Positions 8,160-16,499 of a DNA stretch of 64,000 nucleotides are shown in pieces. The notes under the pieces were generated by a model, which saw nothing but the letters and a program-made list of their open reading frames with translations, searched no databases and had not been told where the DNA came from. Positions within the stretch are counted from its first letter, which is position 1; each line of letters opens with the position of its first letter. This DNA comes from an uncultured Clostridia bacterium (GTDB taxonomy: Bacteria > Bacillota > Clostridia > Oscillospirales > Ruminococcaceae): contig CANRLN010000001.1 in NCBI GenBank assembly GCA_947631445.1, positions 1 to 64,000 on the forward strand, in the 5' to 3' direction. The translations under genes were made by a program, and so were the position numbers.

Positions 8160-8287
8160 GGACTGGATAATTTACGTTGTTAAAAAAATATATTTATTAT
8201 TTAAAAAAATCTTATGTGTTTTCCCGCCATAGGCGAGGAAACACTACAAATGCAAAAAATAGCATAAACAACTCCTTTAGCCACTCC
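8160..8287 (+). repeat. Interspersed hairpin element, full-length 128-bp copy (MITE-like)
   Basis: It starts GGACTGGATAATTTACGTTG and its other end, read on the opposite strand, is GGAGTGGCTAAAGGAGTTGT: imperfect terminal inverted repeats of about 20 bp. The central hairpin is TGTTTTCCCGCCATAGGCG..AAACA. The six bases TAAATA occur on both sides (8154-8159 and 8288-8293), a possible target duplication, although in AT-rich DNA this may be chance. The right end is only 12 bp from the copA -35 box. Confidence 0.75.
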
Positions 8288-8299
8288 TAAATAAAAATC

Positions 8300-8328
8300 T
8301 TGACAAAGTACAAAAAATATGTTATAAT
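8300..8328 (+). promoter_or_regulatory. copA promoter
   Basis: TTGACA (8300-8305), 17 bp, extended -10 TGtTATAAT (TATAAT 8323-8328). The -35 begins 12 bp beyond the end of an interspersed element. I see no clear CsoR or CopY operator. Confidence 0.8.
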
Positions 8329-8388
8329 TATTTATGCTTATATATGAATATATGTTTGTATAATATTATAAGAAAAGGACGGATAAAA

Positions 8389-10659
8389 ATGAAAGTAACA
8401 GAAAAATATATAATAACCGGAATGAGCTGTGCCGCCTGCTCCAGTGCGGTCGAAAGGGTAACCCGAAAGCTTGACGGGGTGGAAGAATCAAATGTAAATC
8501 TTACCACCTCCATAATGACAATAACCTATGATAACTCCAAAGTAAATTTTGATAAAATTGCAGAAAAGGTACAAAAAGCAGGCTTTGGAATAGAAATTCC
8601 CAAAAAAGAAGAAAAGAAAAAGAAGCAGGAAAAGCAACAGGATAATTTTAGATTTCCCCTAAAATCTGTAATAACAGCAGGGATATTTACAATTTTATTG
8701 CTATATATTTCAATGGGACAGATGTTTAAATATAAATTGCCTATTCCCCAAATTTTTAATATGGATTTAAACCCATATAATTTTGCAATTGCCCAAATAC
8801 TGCTTTGTGTGCCTATTTTATTTATTGGCAGAAGCTTTTTTGTCGGCGGTTTTAAAGCACTTGCCCACGGAAATCCAAACATGGACTCGCTGGTTGCAAT
8901 CGGTAGCTCCTGTTCGTTTGTATACAGCGTTATATTAACCTTTCAGTTATCCGCAAATCCCCACCATGTTCACCACCTTTATTTTGAATCTTCGGCAGTG
9001 GTAGTGTTTTTTGTAATGCTCGGAAAATTTATGGAAAACAGCGGAAAAATCAAGACCAAATCAGCGTTAAAAAAACTTATTTCGCTTGTTCCAAACACCG
9101 CCAATCTTGTGATTGACCAAAATAATAACACAAAACAGGTTGATGTTTCTTCCCTTAAAATCGGCGATATTGTTTTAATAAAATCCGGCGAAACAATCCC
9201 TGTGGACGGAAAAATTATTTTTGGCGAAACCGCCACAGACGAAGCAATGATAACCGGCGAAAGCCTGCCAAAAGACAAGCTTGTTGGCGACTATGTTTAC
9301 GGCGGAAGCATCAATCTTGAAGGAACAATAAAGGTAAAGGCGGAAAAGGTTGGCGAAAACAGCACCATAAGCCGTATTGTTCAATTGGTTCAGGACGCAC
9401 AGGGCAAAAAAGCCCCCATTTCAAGACTTGCAGACAAGGTGGCAGGAATATTTGTTCCAACCTGTATTACCATTGCTATTGTTTCCGCCGTTATATGGGC
9501 GTTGTGCGGTGCGGACGGTTGGTTTGTGCTTAGAATATTCACTTCGGTTTTGGTTATTGCTTGCCCTTGTGCTTTGGGTCTTGCAACTCCTACGGCAATT
9601 TTGGTTGGCACAGGACTTGGTGCAGAAAACGGAATATTGATTAAAAGCGGAGAGGCTCTTGAAACCACCCACAAAATACAAACGGCAGTTCTGGACAAAA
9701 CCGGCACGGTAACCTATGGAAAACCAAAGGTAAATGCTGTTTTCCCTGCCGAAAATATAGCAGAGAACAAGCTGTTAAGCCTTGCATATTCTGCCGAAAC
9801 CCTTTCTTCCCACCCTGTGGCAAAAGCGGTTTGCGAATATTGCCAAAATAAAAATATAGAAAAATTAAACGCAAGCAATTTTGTAAACAAGGTCGGCAAA
9901 GGAATAATTGCCGATGTTGAAAATAATTCTAAAATATATATAGGCAATCTTTCACTGATGCAGGAAATTTCTAAGAATATAGATTTAGAAATTGCAAAAT
10001 ATAATAATGAGATACTGAAATATCAGTCGACAGGTTCAACCGTTCTGCTTGTAATGAAAACTGATAATAATAATCCTGAATTTTTGGGGTTTATAAGCGT
10101 CAGCGACAGTATAAAGCCAGACGCAAAACAGGCAATACAAAAACTTAAAAGTATGGAAATAAAAACCGTCCTGCTCACCGGCGACAACAAAGCCGCCGCT
10201 GAATATGTTGGAAAACAAATCGGTGTTGATGAGGTAATTTCCGAGGTTCTTCCACAGGATAAGGCAAGTGTTATAGAAAATCTTAAAAAAGAAGGCAAAA
10301 ATGTAATGATGGTTGGGGACGGAATAAATGATGCCCCCGCACTTGCAATAGCAGATATTGGGGTAGCTTTTGCAAGCGGTTCGGATATTGCTACAAGCAC
10401 GGGCGATATTGTGCTTATGAACCAAAACACACAAAGTATTCCGCAGGCAATAGCCTTAAGCAAACTAACCATAAGAAATATAAAACAAAATCTATTTTGG
10501 GCTTTCTGCTACAACACTATCGGAATACCGATTGCAGCAGGTGTTTTGTACCCCGCTTTTGGTATACTTCTTTCGCCTATGTTTGCAGGACTGGCAATGT
10601 CGCTGAGTTCAGTTTTTGTGGTTACCAATGCCCTAAGAATAAGCAGAAAAAAATTGTAG
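8389..10659 (+). CDS. copA: Copper-exporting P1B-type ATPase
   Basis: Membrane pump that exports Cu(I) using ATP. The 756-residue product has one N-terminal heavy-metal domain with GMSCAAC at residues 11-17, a Lys/Glu-rich linker, eight predicted membrane helices, the CPC metal site at about 392-394 (ACPCALGLATPTA), the phosphorylation motif DKTGT at 436-440, the nucleotide-domain SSHPVAKAV motif and GDGINDAP at 643-650. CPC, HP and single HMA domain fit the CopA subgroup. I chose ATG 8389, with AAGGA at 8375-8379, over the upstream ATG at 8344, which lies too close to the likely transcription start. No copper chaperone or regulator gene adjoins it. Confidence 0.94.
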   Translation: MKVTEKYIITGMSCAACSSAVERVTRKLDGVEESNVNLTTSIMTITYDNSKVNFDKIAEKVQKAGFGIEIPKKEEKKKKQEKQQDNFRFPLKSVITAGIFTILLLYISMGQMFKYKLPIPQIFNMDLNPYNFAIAQILLCVPILFIGRSFFVGGFKALAHGNPNMDSLVAIGSSCSFVYSVILTFQLSANPHHVHHLYFESSAVVVFFVMLGKFMENSGKIKTKSALKKLISLVPNTANLVIDQNNNTKQVDVSSLKIGDIVLIKSGETIPVDGKIIFGETATDEAMITGESLPKDKLVGDYVYGGSINLEGTIKVKAEKVGENSTISRIVQLVQDAQGKKAPISRLADKVAGIFVPTCITIAIVSAVIWALCGADGWFVLRIFTSVLVIACPCALGLATPTAILVGTGLGAENGILIKSGEALETTHKIQTAVLDKTGTVTYGKPKVNAVFPAENIAENKLLSLAYSAETLSSHPVAKAVCEYCQNKNIEKLNASNFVNKVGKGIIADVENNSKIYIGNLSLMQEISKNIDLEIAKYNNEILKYQSTGSTVLLVMKTDNNNPEFLGFISVSDSIKPDAKQAIQKLKSMEIKTVLLTGDNKAAAEYVGKQIGVDEVISEVLPQDKASVIENLKKEGKNVMMVGDGINDAPALAIADIGVAFASGSDIATSTGDIVLMNQNTQSIPQAIALSKLTIRNIKQNLFWAFCYNTIGIPIAAGVLYPAFGILLSPMFAGLAMSLSSVFVVTNALRISRKKL

Positions 10660-10741
10660 GATTGCTGAAATTAAAAATAAAAGTATGTCACATTATCTAA
10701 AATTTCAAAAAATATGTTATTAAAATATTGATAATAAAACA

Positions 10742-10770
10742 TTGACTTTTTCTGTTTGTTGTGATATAAT
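10742..10770 (+). promoter_or_regulatory. Promoter of the ALG5-like glycosyltransferase gene
   Basis: TTGACT (10742-10747), 17 bp, extended -10 TGaTATAAT (TATAAT 10765-10770). Confidence 0.78.
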
Positions 10771-10849
10771 GTAAATAGACTTGTTTTAAGGCGAATTGTA
10801 GCTTTTTTTGCCAAAAAATAAAGCAGATAAAAAAGAGAGGATTTTATAA

Positions 10850-11563
10850 ATGTATCTATCAATTGTGATTCCTTGTTACAACGAGGGAAAAGAAATAAAA
10901 GGCTCAATCCTTACTCTCCTTAAATTTATGGAAAAATATACATTTGATTATGAAATTATTCCAGTAAACGATGGAAGCAGTGACAACACAAAAGAAATAA
11001 TAAAGGGTCTTTCAAAAGAAAACAACAAAATAAAATGTGTTTCCTATAAACCAAACCGTGGAAAAGGATATGCTGTAAAAAAAGGAATCGAAGCTTCAAG
11101 CGGAGAATATATTCTTTTTATGGACGCTGACCTTTCCACCGACCTTTCAGGTATTGATACTTTTCTTAAAAAAATTGTGGATTATGATATGGTTATTGGT
11201 TCAAGACGTCACCCCGATTCTATTATTCCTAAACCACAAGGTGCAGTTAGAAAATTTATCGGCAACAGTTGCGTTGTAATCACCAAGGCACTTACCAAAA
11301 TTCAATTTAATGACACACAGTGCGGTTTTAAAGGCTTTAACAAAAGCCTTGCACAGGTGCTTGTAAAAAAGCAGAAAATTTTTGGTTGGGCTTTCGATGT
11401 GGAATATCTTTATATTGCCACGGTCAAGGGCTATAAAATCGCCGATATTCCAATCAAGTGGCAGAATGACGAGGACAGCAAGGTTTCTCCTCTTAAAAGC
11501 TCCCTTACATTCTTTGGCGAACTGCTTAAAATAGTTAAAAACAAAAAATATTATAAACAATAA
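10850..11563 (+). CDS. Glycosyltransferase family 2, ALG5/DPM-like
   Basis: A 237-residue GT2 enzyme resembling dolichyl-phosphate glucosyl- or mannosyltransferases and their bacterial polyprenyl-phosphate counterparts. Motifs: SIVIPCYNEGKEI at residues 4-16, PVNDGSSDNTKEI, NRGKGYAVKKG, the metal-binding MDADLSTDL and a later TQCGFKGF followed by WAFDVEYLYIA. Unlike the GT at 2960 it has no C-terminal membrane helices. GAGAGG precedes the ATG; own promoter and bidirectional terminator make it a single-gene unit. The sugar is unknown. Confidence 0.85.
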   Translation: MYLSIVIPCYNEGKEIKGSILTLLKFMEKYTFDYEIIPVNDGSSDNTKEIIKGLSKENNKIKCVSYKPNRGKGYAVKKGIEASSGEYILFMDADLSTDLSGIDTFLKKIVDYDMVIGSRRHPDSIIPKPQGAVRKFIGNSCVVITKALTKIQFNDTQCGFKGFNKSLAQVLVKKQKIFGWAFDVEYLYIATVKGYKIADIPIKWQNDEDSKVSPLKSSLTFFGELLKIVKNKKYYKQ

Positions 11564-11603
11564 AAAAATGTTCCTTTTCCATATGGAAAAGGAGCATTTT
11601 TTG
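11564..11603. terminator. Bidirectional terminator between converging genes
   Basis: ATGTTCCTTTTCC pairs with GGAAAAGGAGCAT with an ATAT loop. A-run before and T-run after allow termination on both strands. Confidence 0.85.
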
Positions 11604-12203
11604 TTAAGACTCATATTCTCTTACACGCAAGGTTATTCCCAATTCGTCCGCTACCTTTTGAGATTGTTTTATTTTTTCCTCGCCGATAACATCAACAACC
11701 GACAAAACAGTTTTGGGAACATACCTGCTTACCTCCACCGCAAAACTTTTCATTGCCTCAAAAGCATTTTTAAAGGCAGGGCGTGTAACCGCTATGTATT
11801 CTTGTTCGGTGGGGGCGTTAAGGCTTATGGATATAGTATCAAAAAGATTTTCAAAAAGGCTTGCGGTAGGCTTTTTGTTGATAAGGTCGGAAAGACCATT
11901 TGTATTTATTCTAATTGGCGTTTTGGTAACGCTTTTTATATATTTTGCAGAATTAATTAAAATATCCAATTCGCAGGTTGGCTCGCCGTATCCGCAAAAG
12001 ATAATTTCTTTATACTCATCAAGATTATGCTTTTTTATTGCATCAACAACCTCCTGTTCGCTCGGCTGGTGGTCAAGCCACAAAGGCTCAGAGCCATAAG
12101 CACCATCGCCATTTTTACGAATACAAAAAGTACAATCACAACAACATTTGTTGGTTATATTAAGATAAAGTTTGTTGTCAAGAACATAGGTTATGTTCAT
12201 CAT
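11604..12203 (-). CDS. TatD-associated radical SAM protein
   Basis: A 199-residue, short radical SAM protein. The [4Fe-4S] site CxxxCxxC is C20-C24-C27 inside NKCCCDCTFCIRK, followed by a GGEP-like FCGYGEPTCE near residue 70 and a TPIRINTNGL strand near 97. Size and sequence fit the family described as TatD-linked radical SAM proteins; I assign it from memory of that family. The reaction is not known. Elsewhere it is encoded next to tatD; here tatD is at 2157-2939 on the opposite strand. GGAG precedes ATG-ATG; either Met may start. Confidence 0.8.
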   Translation of the reverse strand: MMNITYVLDNKLYLNITNKCCCDCTFCIRKNGDGAYGSEPLWLDHQPSEQEVVDAIKKHNLDEYKEIIFCGYGEPTCELDILINSAKYIKSVTKTPIRINTNGLSDLINKKPTASLFENLFDTISISLNAPTEQEYIAVTRPAFKNAFEAMKSFAVEVSRYVPKTVLSVVDVIGEEKIKQSQKVADELGITLRVREYES

Positions 12204-12298
12204 AAAATATCAACTCCGTTTTTAGTAATAAAAAATTTCTATTTAAATATCTTTGTTTGCCTTGCCATAATTGAAAAAAAATTATATTTTTACTATTT

Positions 12299-12340
12299 GT
12301 TTTCCCCGCCGTAGGCGGGAAAACACTATAAATACCAAAA
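12299..12340 (+). repeat. Interspersed hairpin element, core plus right flank
   Basis: Core GTTTTCCCCGCCGTAGGCGG..AAAAC at 12299-12324, followed by ACTATAAATACCAAAAATT like the right half of the full elements. It lies at the very end of recX and may act as its terminator. Confidence 0.65.
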
Positions 12341-12341
12341 A

Positions 12342-12950
12342 TTAATCAAGCTTGTATTCGTCCATTGCCGTTTTTATATCATCATAAGAATAACCCATTC
12401 TTGCAAGGGCATTTATCGCCCTTTGCTTTATTTTGGGGTCGCTTATAGCGTCTGGATATTTTTTTTGAATAAGCTTGCAGATACGCTCGTTTACAGTATT
12501 TTGATAAGGCTCAACCACCTCATCTATAACCATTTTGGGAATACCCCTTAAACGCAGTTCTTGCCGAACACGATAAACTCCATAAAATTTAACCTCAAAA
12601 TATTTACGGGCAAGACCTTTTGCATATCGGCGGTCATCAATTATTTTAAGCTCTGCAAGCTTATCCGCAACCTCAAAGGCTATATCCTCGCCGTAATTTT
12701 TTTCAAGCTTTTTTACAATTTCGCTATAAGAATAGTCCTTATAGTCAAGCAGATACAATGCCCTTTCTTTGGCTTTTCGGAAAGTATCGGCATAAACAGC
12801 CTTTTGCCAATCGCTTTCTTCAATGTCCCTGTCCGAATCAATGTTGTTCAGATATGCAATTTCACTGTTTATATATTCTATACTGCCATCTGAAAATTCA
12901 ACCTGCAGGGTTGCCCCTTTATATTTTGAAACCTTGTCAATATGCAACAT
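12342..12950 (-). CDS. recX: Regulatory protein RecX
   Basis: RecX binds RecA filaments and limits strand exchange. The 202-residue product shows the three-helix repeats of the family: RKAKERALYLLDYKDYSYSE near residue 60, KLAELKIIDDRRYAKGLARK near 100, LRLRGIPKMVIDEVV near 135 and ALARMGYSYDDIKTAMDEY near the end. It starts 16 bp after recA with GGAG before the ATG, so both are on one transcript, which is the usual arrangement. Confidence 0.92.
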   Translation of the reverse strand: MLHIDKVSKYKGATLQVEFSDGSIEYINSEIAYLNNIDSDRDIEESDWQKAVYADTFRKAKERALYLLDYKDYSYSEIVKKLEKNYGEDIAFEVADKLAELKIIDDRRYAKGLARKYFEVKFYGVYRVRQELRLRGIPKMVIDEVVEPYQNTVNERICKLIQKKYPDAISDPKIKQRAINALARMGYSYDDIKTAMDEYKLD

Positions 12951-12966
12951 CTGTCATTCTCCAAAA

Positions 12967-14205
12967 CTATTTTATAATCGGCGAAAATTCCTCGAAATTC
13001 TCGTCCGTTTCAATGTCAATATCATCAGGGAGTAAGCCGTCAGATTTAGAGGCTGTTTTTTCTTCAGCTTTCTTGATATTATCACCATTATTATTTTCGC
13101 CTGCCGCAGCGGCTGCCTTCTGTTCGGTTTTGTCAGCTTTTTTACCTGTCTGCATATTTGCAAAAATATGTTCTCTTTCCTCAATAATCTTTCTTTCAAT
13201 CTCTTTCATAAATTCTGGATTTTCTTCAAGATATTTTTTAACATTCTCCCTGCCCTGTCCAAGCTTAACATCACCGTAACTGTACCAAGAACCGCCCTTT
13301 TGGATAATTCCCGAATCCGCCGCAAGGTCAAGAACCTCACCCGACCTTGAAATTCCCTTGCCATAAATCATGTCAAATTCACATTCTCTAAACGGCGGAG
13401 CGACCTTGTTTTTAACAATCTTACATTTGGTTCGGTTTCCGACAATCTCCGTGCCGTTTTTAAGAGCCTCTCCACGTCTTACCTCTATTCTTACCGAAGA
13501 ATAGAACTTCAATGCTCTTCCGCCTGGGGTTGTTTCAGGGTTGCCGTACATAACGCCGATTTTTTCACGAACCTGATTGATAAAAATAGCAACGCAATTT
13601 GAATTTGATATAACCGATGTAAGCTTTCTCATTGCCTGTGACATAAGTCTTGCAAGCTGTCCAACGTGGGTGTCGCCCATTTCGCCCTCGATTTCCGATT
13701 TGGTAACCATTGCCGCAACCGAGTCAATAACAATACATTCAATCGCTCCTGAACGGATAAGGGTTTCGGCAATTTCAAGAGCCTGCTCACCACAATCCGG
13801 CTGAGAGATAAGCATATTTTCGGTATCCACTCCAAGGTTTGCCGCATATCGGGGGTCAAGGGCGTGTTCAACGTCAATAAAGGCAACCTCTCCGCCCAGC
13901 TTTTGAGTTTCTGCTGCAATCTGAAGTGCAACGGTAGTTTTACCCGACGATTCAGGACCATAAATTTCAATAATTCTTCCCTTTGGAACACCGCCAATTC
14001 CGAGTGCCATATCAAGGTTCATTGAACCGGTTGGAATACAGTCAACATTAAGCGAAGATGTCTGCCCAAGACGCATTACAGCACCCTTTCCAAAGTTTTT
14101 TTCTATTTGGGCAATAGCCATTTGCAATGCCTTTTTCTTTTCGTCTTTACCAGACGGCTTCTCGGTGCTAACAACTTTTTTTTCTTTGCTTCTGTTCATA
14201 GCCAT
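12967..14205 (-). CDS. recA: Recombinase RecA
   Basis: DNA-dependent ATPase for homologous recombination and SOS induction. The 412-residue product has the Walker [10 protein letters not shown] near residue 84, [11 protein letters not shown], the Walker B VIDSVAAM region, L2-loop sequence [20 protein letters not shown] and the [11 protein letters not shown] segment. The core ends near residue 345; a 65-residue tail rich in Ala, Lys, Glu and Asn follows, longer than the usual RecA acidic tail. I chose ATG 14205 because AGGAGAG lies just upstream; an earlier ATG at 14238 lacks one. No clear LexA box is seen in front. Confidence 0.97.
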   Translation of the reverse strand: MAMNRSKEKKVVSTEKPSGKDEKKKALQMAIAQIEKNFGKGAVMRLGQTSSLNVDCIPTGSMNLDMALGIGGVPKGRIIEIYGPESSGKTTVALQIAAETQKLGGEVAFIDVEHALDPRYAANLGVDTENMLISQPDCGEQALEIAETLIRSGAIECIVIDSVAAMVTKSEIEGEMGDTHVGQLARLMSQAMRKLTSVISNSNCVAIFINQVREKIGVMYGNPETTPGGRALKFYSSVRIEVRRGEALKNGTEIVGNRTKCKIVKNKVAPPFRECEFDMIYGKGISRSGEVLDLAADSGIIQKGGSWYSYGDVKLGQGRENVKKYLEENPEFMKEIERKIIEEREHIFANMQTGKKADKTEQKAAAAAGENNNGDNIKKAEEKTASKSDGLLPDDIDIETDENFEEFSPIIK

Positions 14206-14273
14206 AATAAAATCTCTCCTTTGATAAATATCAATCATATTGGTTGTTTTCTGCCGTATCTTTTACTGTATAT

Positions 14274-14302
14274 ATTATAGCACACCCTACTGCCCCTATT
14301 CG
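14274..14302 (-). promoter_or_regulatory. Probable recA promoter
   Basis: Extended -10 TGcTATAAT on the minus strand (TATAAT 14274-14279). The -35 position at 14297-14302 reads CGAATA, far from consensus. A Firmicutes SOS box (CGAAC-N4-GTTCG type) is not evident. Confidence 0.5.
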
Positions 14303-14387
14303 TGGGTATTATATTAATACTATAAAATAATGCTTTTTTGCTTGATTGCTTTCGGTTGGGATAAAAGTCTATACTAAAAATGTTTTT

Positions 14388-14414
14388 GTTTTCCCCGCCG
14401 TAGACGAAGAAAAC
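14388..14414. repeat. Interspersed hairpin element, core only, degenerate
   Basis: GTTTTCCCCGCCGTAGACGA..GAAAAC. The right half has two mismatches to the perfect core. It lies between recA's promoter and the end of prmC. Confidence 0.55.
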
Positions 14415-14448
14415 AATTAATAAAAATTATTTTAAAACCTGCAAGAAA

Positions 14449-15330
14449 TTATATCATTTTATAGGCAGTACACTTTTTTTCATGGGTTTTGCTTATTCCA
14501 AAAACGCATCTTTCGGTGCCGCACAAATCTTTTATTATTCTTACGTTTTCATAACCGCCCTGTATCATAATTGTTGAAACTTCTTGTGCTTGATTTATTC
14601 CAACCTCAAAAACAAGATAACCGCCGTCCGCAAGAGAACTTTTCCATATTCTGCTTATGGTGCGGTAATAGTCCAGTCCGTCCTCGCCACCATACAAGGC
14701 GGTTTGTGGCTCATGCTTTACTTCCTGTTGTAGATTTTGCATATCTAACTTGGTAAGATAAGGCGGATTACAAATTACAATATCCATATTATTATATTGT
14801 TGTGTTGTTTGCGGGTTTAAAACGTCCTTCAAAACCGCCTTGATATTGCTGTTGTTTTTGGCAATATTTCTTTCAAGATATTCAAAGGCTTTGGGCGAAT
14901 TTTCAATGCTTATAATTTTGCCACAATCAAGATGTTTTTCAAGTGCAAGCCCAAGGCAACCACTGCCAGCACACAAATCCAAAACCGAAATGTTTTTTTT
15001 GCCCTTAAATTTTCTTATACAAAGGTCAACAAGCGTTTCGCTGTCTTGACGGGGAACAAGAACCCCCTTTCCAATCTCAATTGGAATACCATAAAATTCC
15101 CATTCTTTCAGCAGATACTGGAGCGGAATATGCTCTGCCCTTTGCTCGGCAATTGCCTTAATCTGCTCACACTGATTTTGATTTAAATTAAAATTTTCTG
15201 TCTTTAAAAATCCTATTGGTTTTTTAGTAACATTTTCAAAAATAAAACCCGCCTCAATTTCAGCGTCCTCTATTGCTGCCTTTTCCAATATATCTATAAT
15301 TTTCTTAAAAAAAGCTTTAAACTCTACCAT
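14449..15330 (-). CDS. prmC: Peptide chain release factor N5-glutamine methyltransferase
   Basis: Methylates the glutamine of the GGQ motif in release factors 1 and 2. The 293-residue product has an N-terminal helical RF-binding domain, then an SAM-binding Rossmann fold with VLDLCAGSGCLGLAL and the catalytic NPPY in DIVICNPPYLTK near residue 188. The start ATG overlaps the stop of the upstream DUF1385 gene (ATGGTAG), so translation is probably coupled. The usual third member, prfA, is not next to it. Confidence 0.95.
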   Translation of the reverse strand: MVEFKAFFKKIIDILEKAAIEDAEIEAGFIFENVTKKPIGFLKTENFNLNQNQCEQIKAIAEQRAEHIPLQYLLKEWEFYGIPIEIGKGVLVPRQDSETLVDLCIRKFKGKKNISVLDLCAGSGCLGLALEKHLDCGKIISIENSPKAFEYLERNIAKNNSNIKAVLKDVLNPQTTQQYNNMDIVICNPPYLTKLDMQNLQQEVKHEPQTALYGGEDGLDYYRTISRIWKSSLADGGYLVFEVGINQAQEVSTIMIQGGYENVRIIKDLCGTERCVFGISKTHEKKCTAYKMI

Positions 15331-16451
15331 TTATCTTCCTCCGTGTTTTCAGGAATAACCGTTTTCATTGCAAGTATAGCACATTCAATCATATCATCTT
15401 TGGGTTCTTTGGTTGTAATTCTTTGAATCCAAAGCCCCGGAGCGGAAATAATTTTGGTAAACAGGTTGTCATATTTTCCTGCAAGTTTTATAAATTCATA
15501 GGAAATTCCAACCACAACCGGCAGAACAAGCAGATGACATAACATTCTTTGCAAAGCCGAATCCCAAGGAAGTTGAAAAAGAGAGTTTACAAAAATGCTT
15601 ATAAACAGCACAAGAAACATAAAGCTTGTTCCGCATCTGGGGTGAAATCTAACCTGTTTGCGAACGTTCTCCACAGTAAGTGGCAATTCTGCCTCATAGC
15701 AAGCTATGGTTTTATGTTCTGCTCCGTGATACATATAGGTTCGTTTCATATCTTTCATAAGTGAGGTTAAATATAAATAGCCTACAAATATAGCTATTTT
15801 AACAACACCCTCTATAATATTCTTAACAAACATATTTAATTCAAACGGCAAAATATGTGTAAGTCCTTTAACACACAGTGCCGGAAGATACATAAACATT
15901 GCCAGTGCCACAACAATTCCGAAAATGCTGGAAAAAGCCATAATAATCGGCAGGATTTTATCGCTTAGATGCTTTTCAAGCCACAAATCAAACTTTGACG
16001 GCTGTTCCCTCCAAAGTTCAAAATAAATATTAGTTTGATGGTCATCTAAAATATCCTGCGTATTTTCTGGAAATTTTTCAAGTTCTCCCCAAACCTCTCC
16101 ACTATATTTAATTTTATAGTTTGTTTGCTCATCGTTTTCTATTTTGTCTTGGTCATAAGAGGCAAATCCATAGGGAAAATCCTCCTCATCAAAATCCATT
16201 GCCTTATCGGCACTTTTGGACATACATTTAAAGCCTTCGACAAGGGTTATAACAAAATTAAAAATCCCTCTTAAAAACGGGACTTTTCTGTACCATGGAG
16301 TATTGCTACCATTTTTTATCTCCCATTGTTCAAGGTCGATTTTGCCATTTGGGAGTCGGCAAGCCATAGCGGTTTTATAAAGACCTCTCATCATAACCCC
16401 TTCAATAAGAGCCTGACCGCCTATTTTAGATTTAAACTTTTCGTTCGACAT
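15324..16451 (-). CDS. DUF1385 (YqhQ-like) membrane protein
   Basis: A 375-residue protein of the DUF1385 family. The N-terminus carries the family hallmark KIGGQALIEGVMMRG at residues 9-23, the middle has membrane helices at about 165-190 and 205-225, and a conserved YMYHGAEHKTIACYE motif near 245 precedes further helices. The function is not established, but the gene is regularly found directly before prmC-prfA in Clostridia, as here with a stop/start overlap. It has an AAAGGG ribosome site. Confidence 0.88.
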   Translation of the reverse strand: MSNEKFKSKIGGQALIEGVMMRGLYKTAMACRLPNGKIDLEQWEIKNGSNTPWYRKVPFLRGIFNFVITLVEGFKCMSKSADKAMDFDEEDFPYGFASYDQDKIENDEQTNYKIKYSGEVWGELEKFPENTQDILDDHQTNIYFELWREQPSKFDLWLEKHLSDKILPIIMAFSSIFGIVVALAMFMYLPALCVKGLTHILPFELNMFVKNIIEGVVKIAIFVGYLYLTSLMKDMKRTYMYHGAEHKTIACYEAELPLTVENVRKQVRFHPRCGTSFMFLVLFISIFVNSLFQLPWDSALQRMLCHLLVLPVVVGISYEFIKLAGKYDNLFTKIISAPGLWIQRITTKEPKDDMIECAILAMKTVIPENTEEDKW

Positions 16452-16499
16452 AAAATTATAACCCTTTCTTATTATATTATAACATCAATCATACATAAC

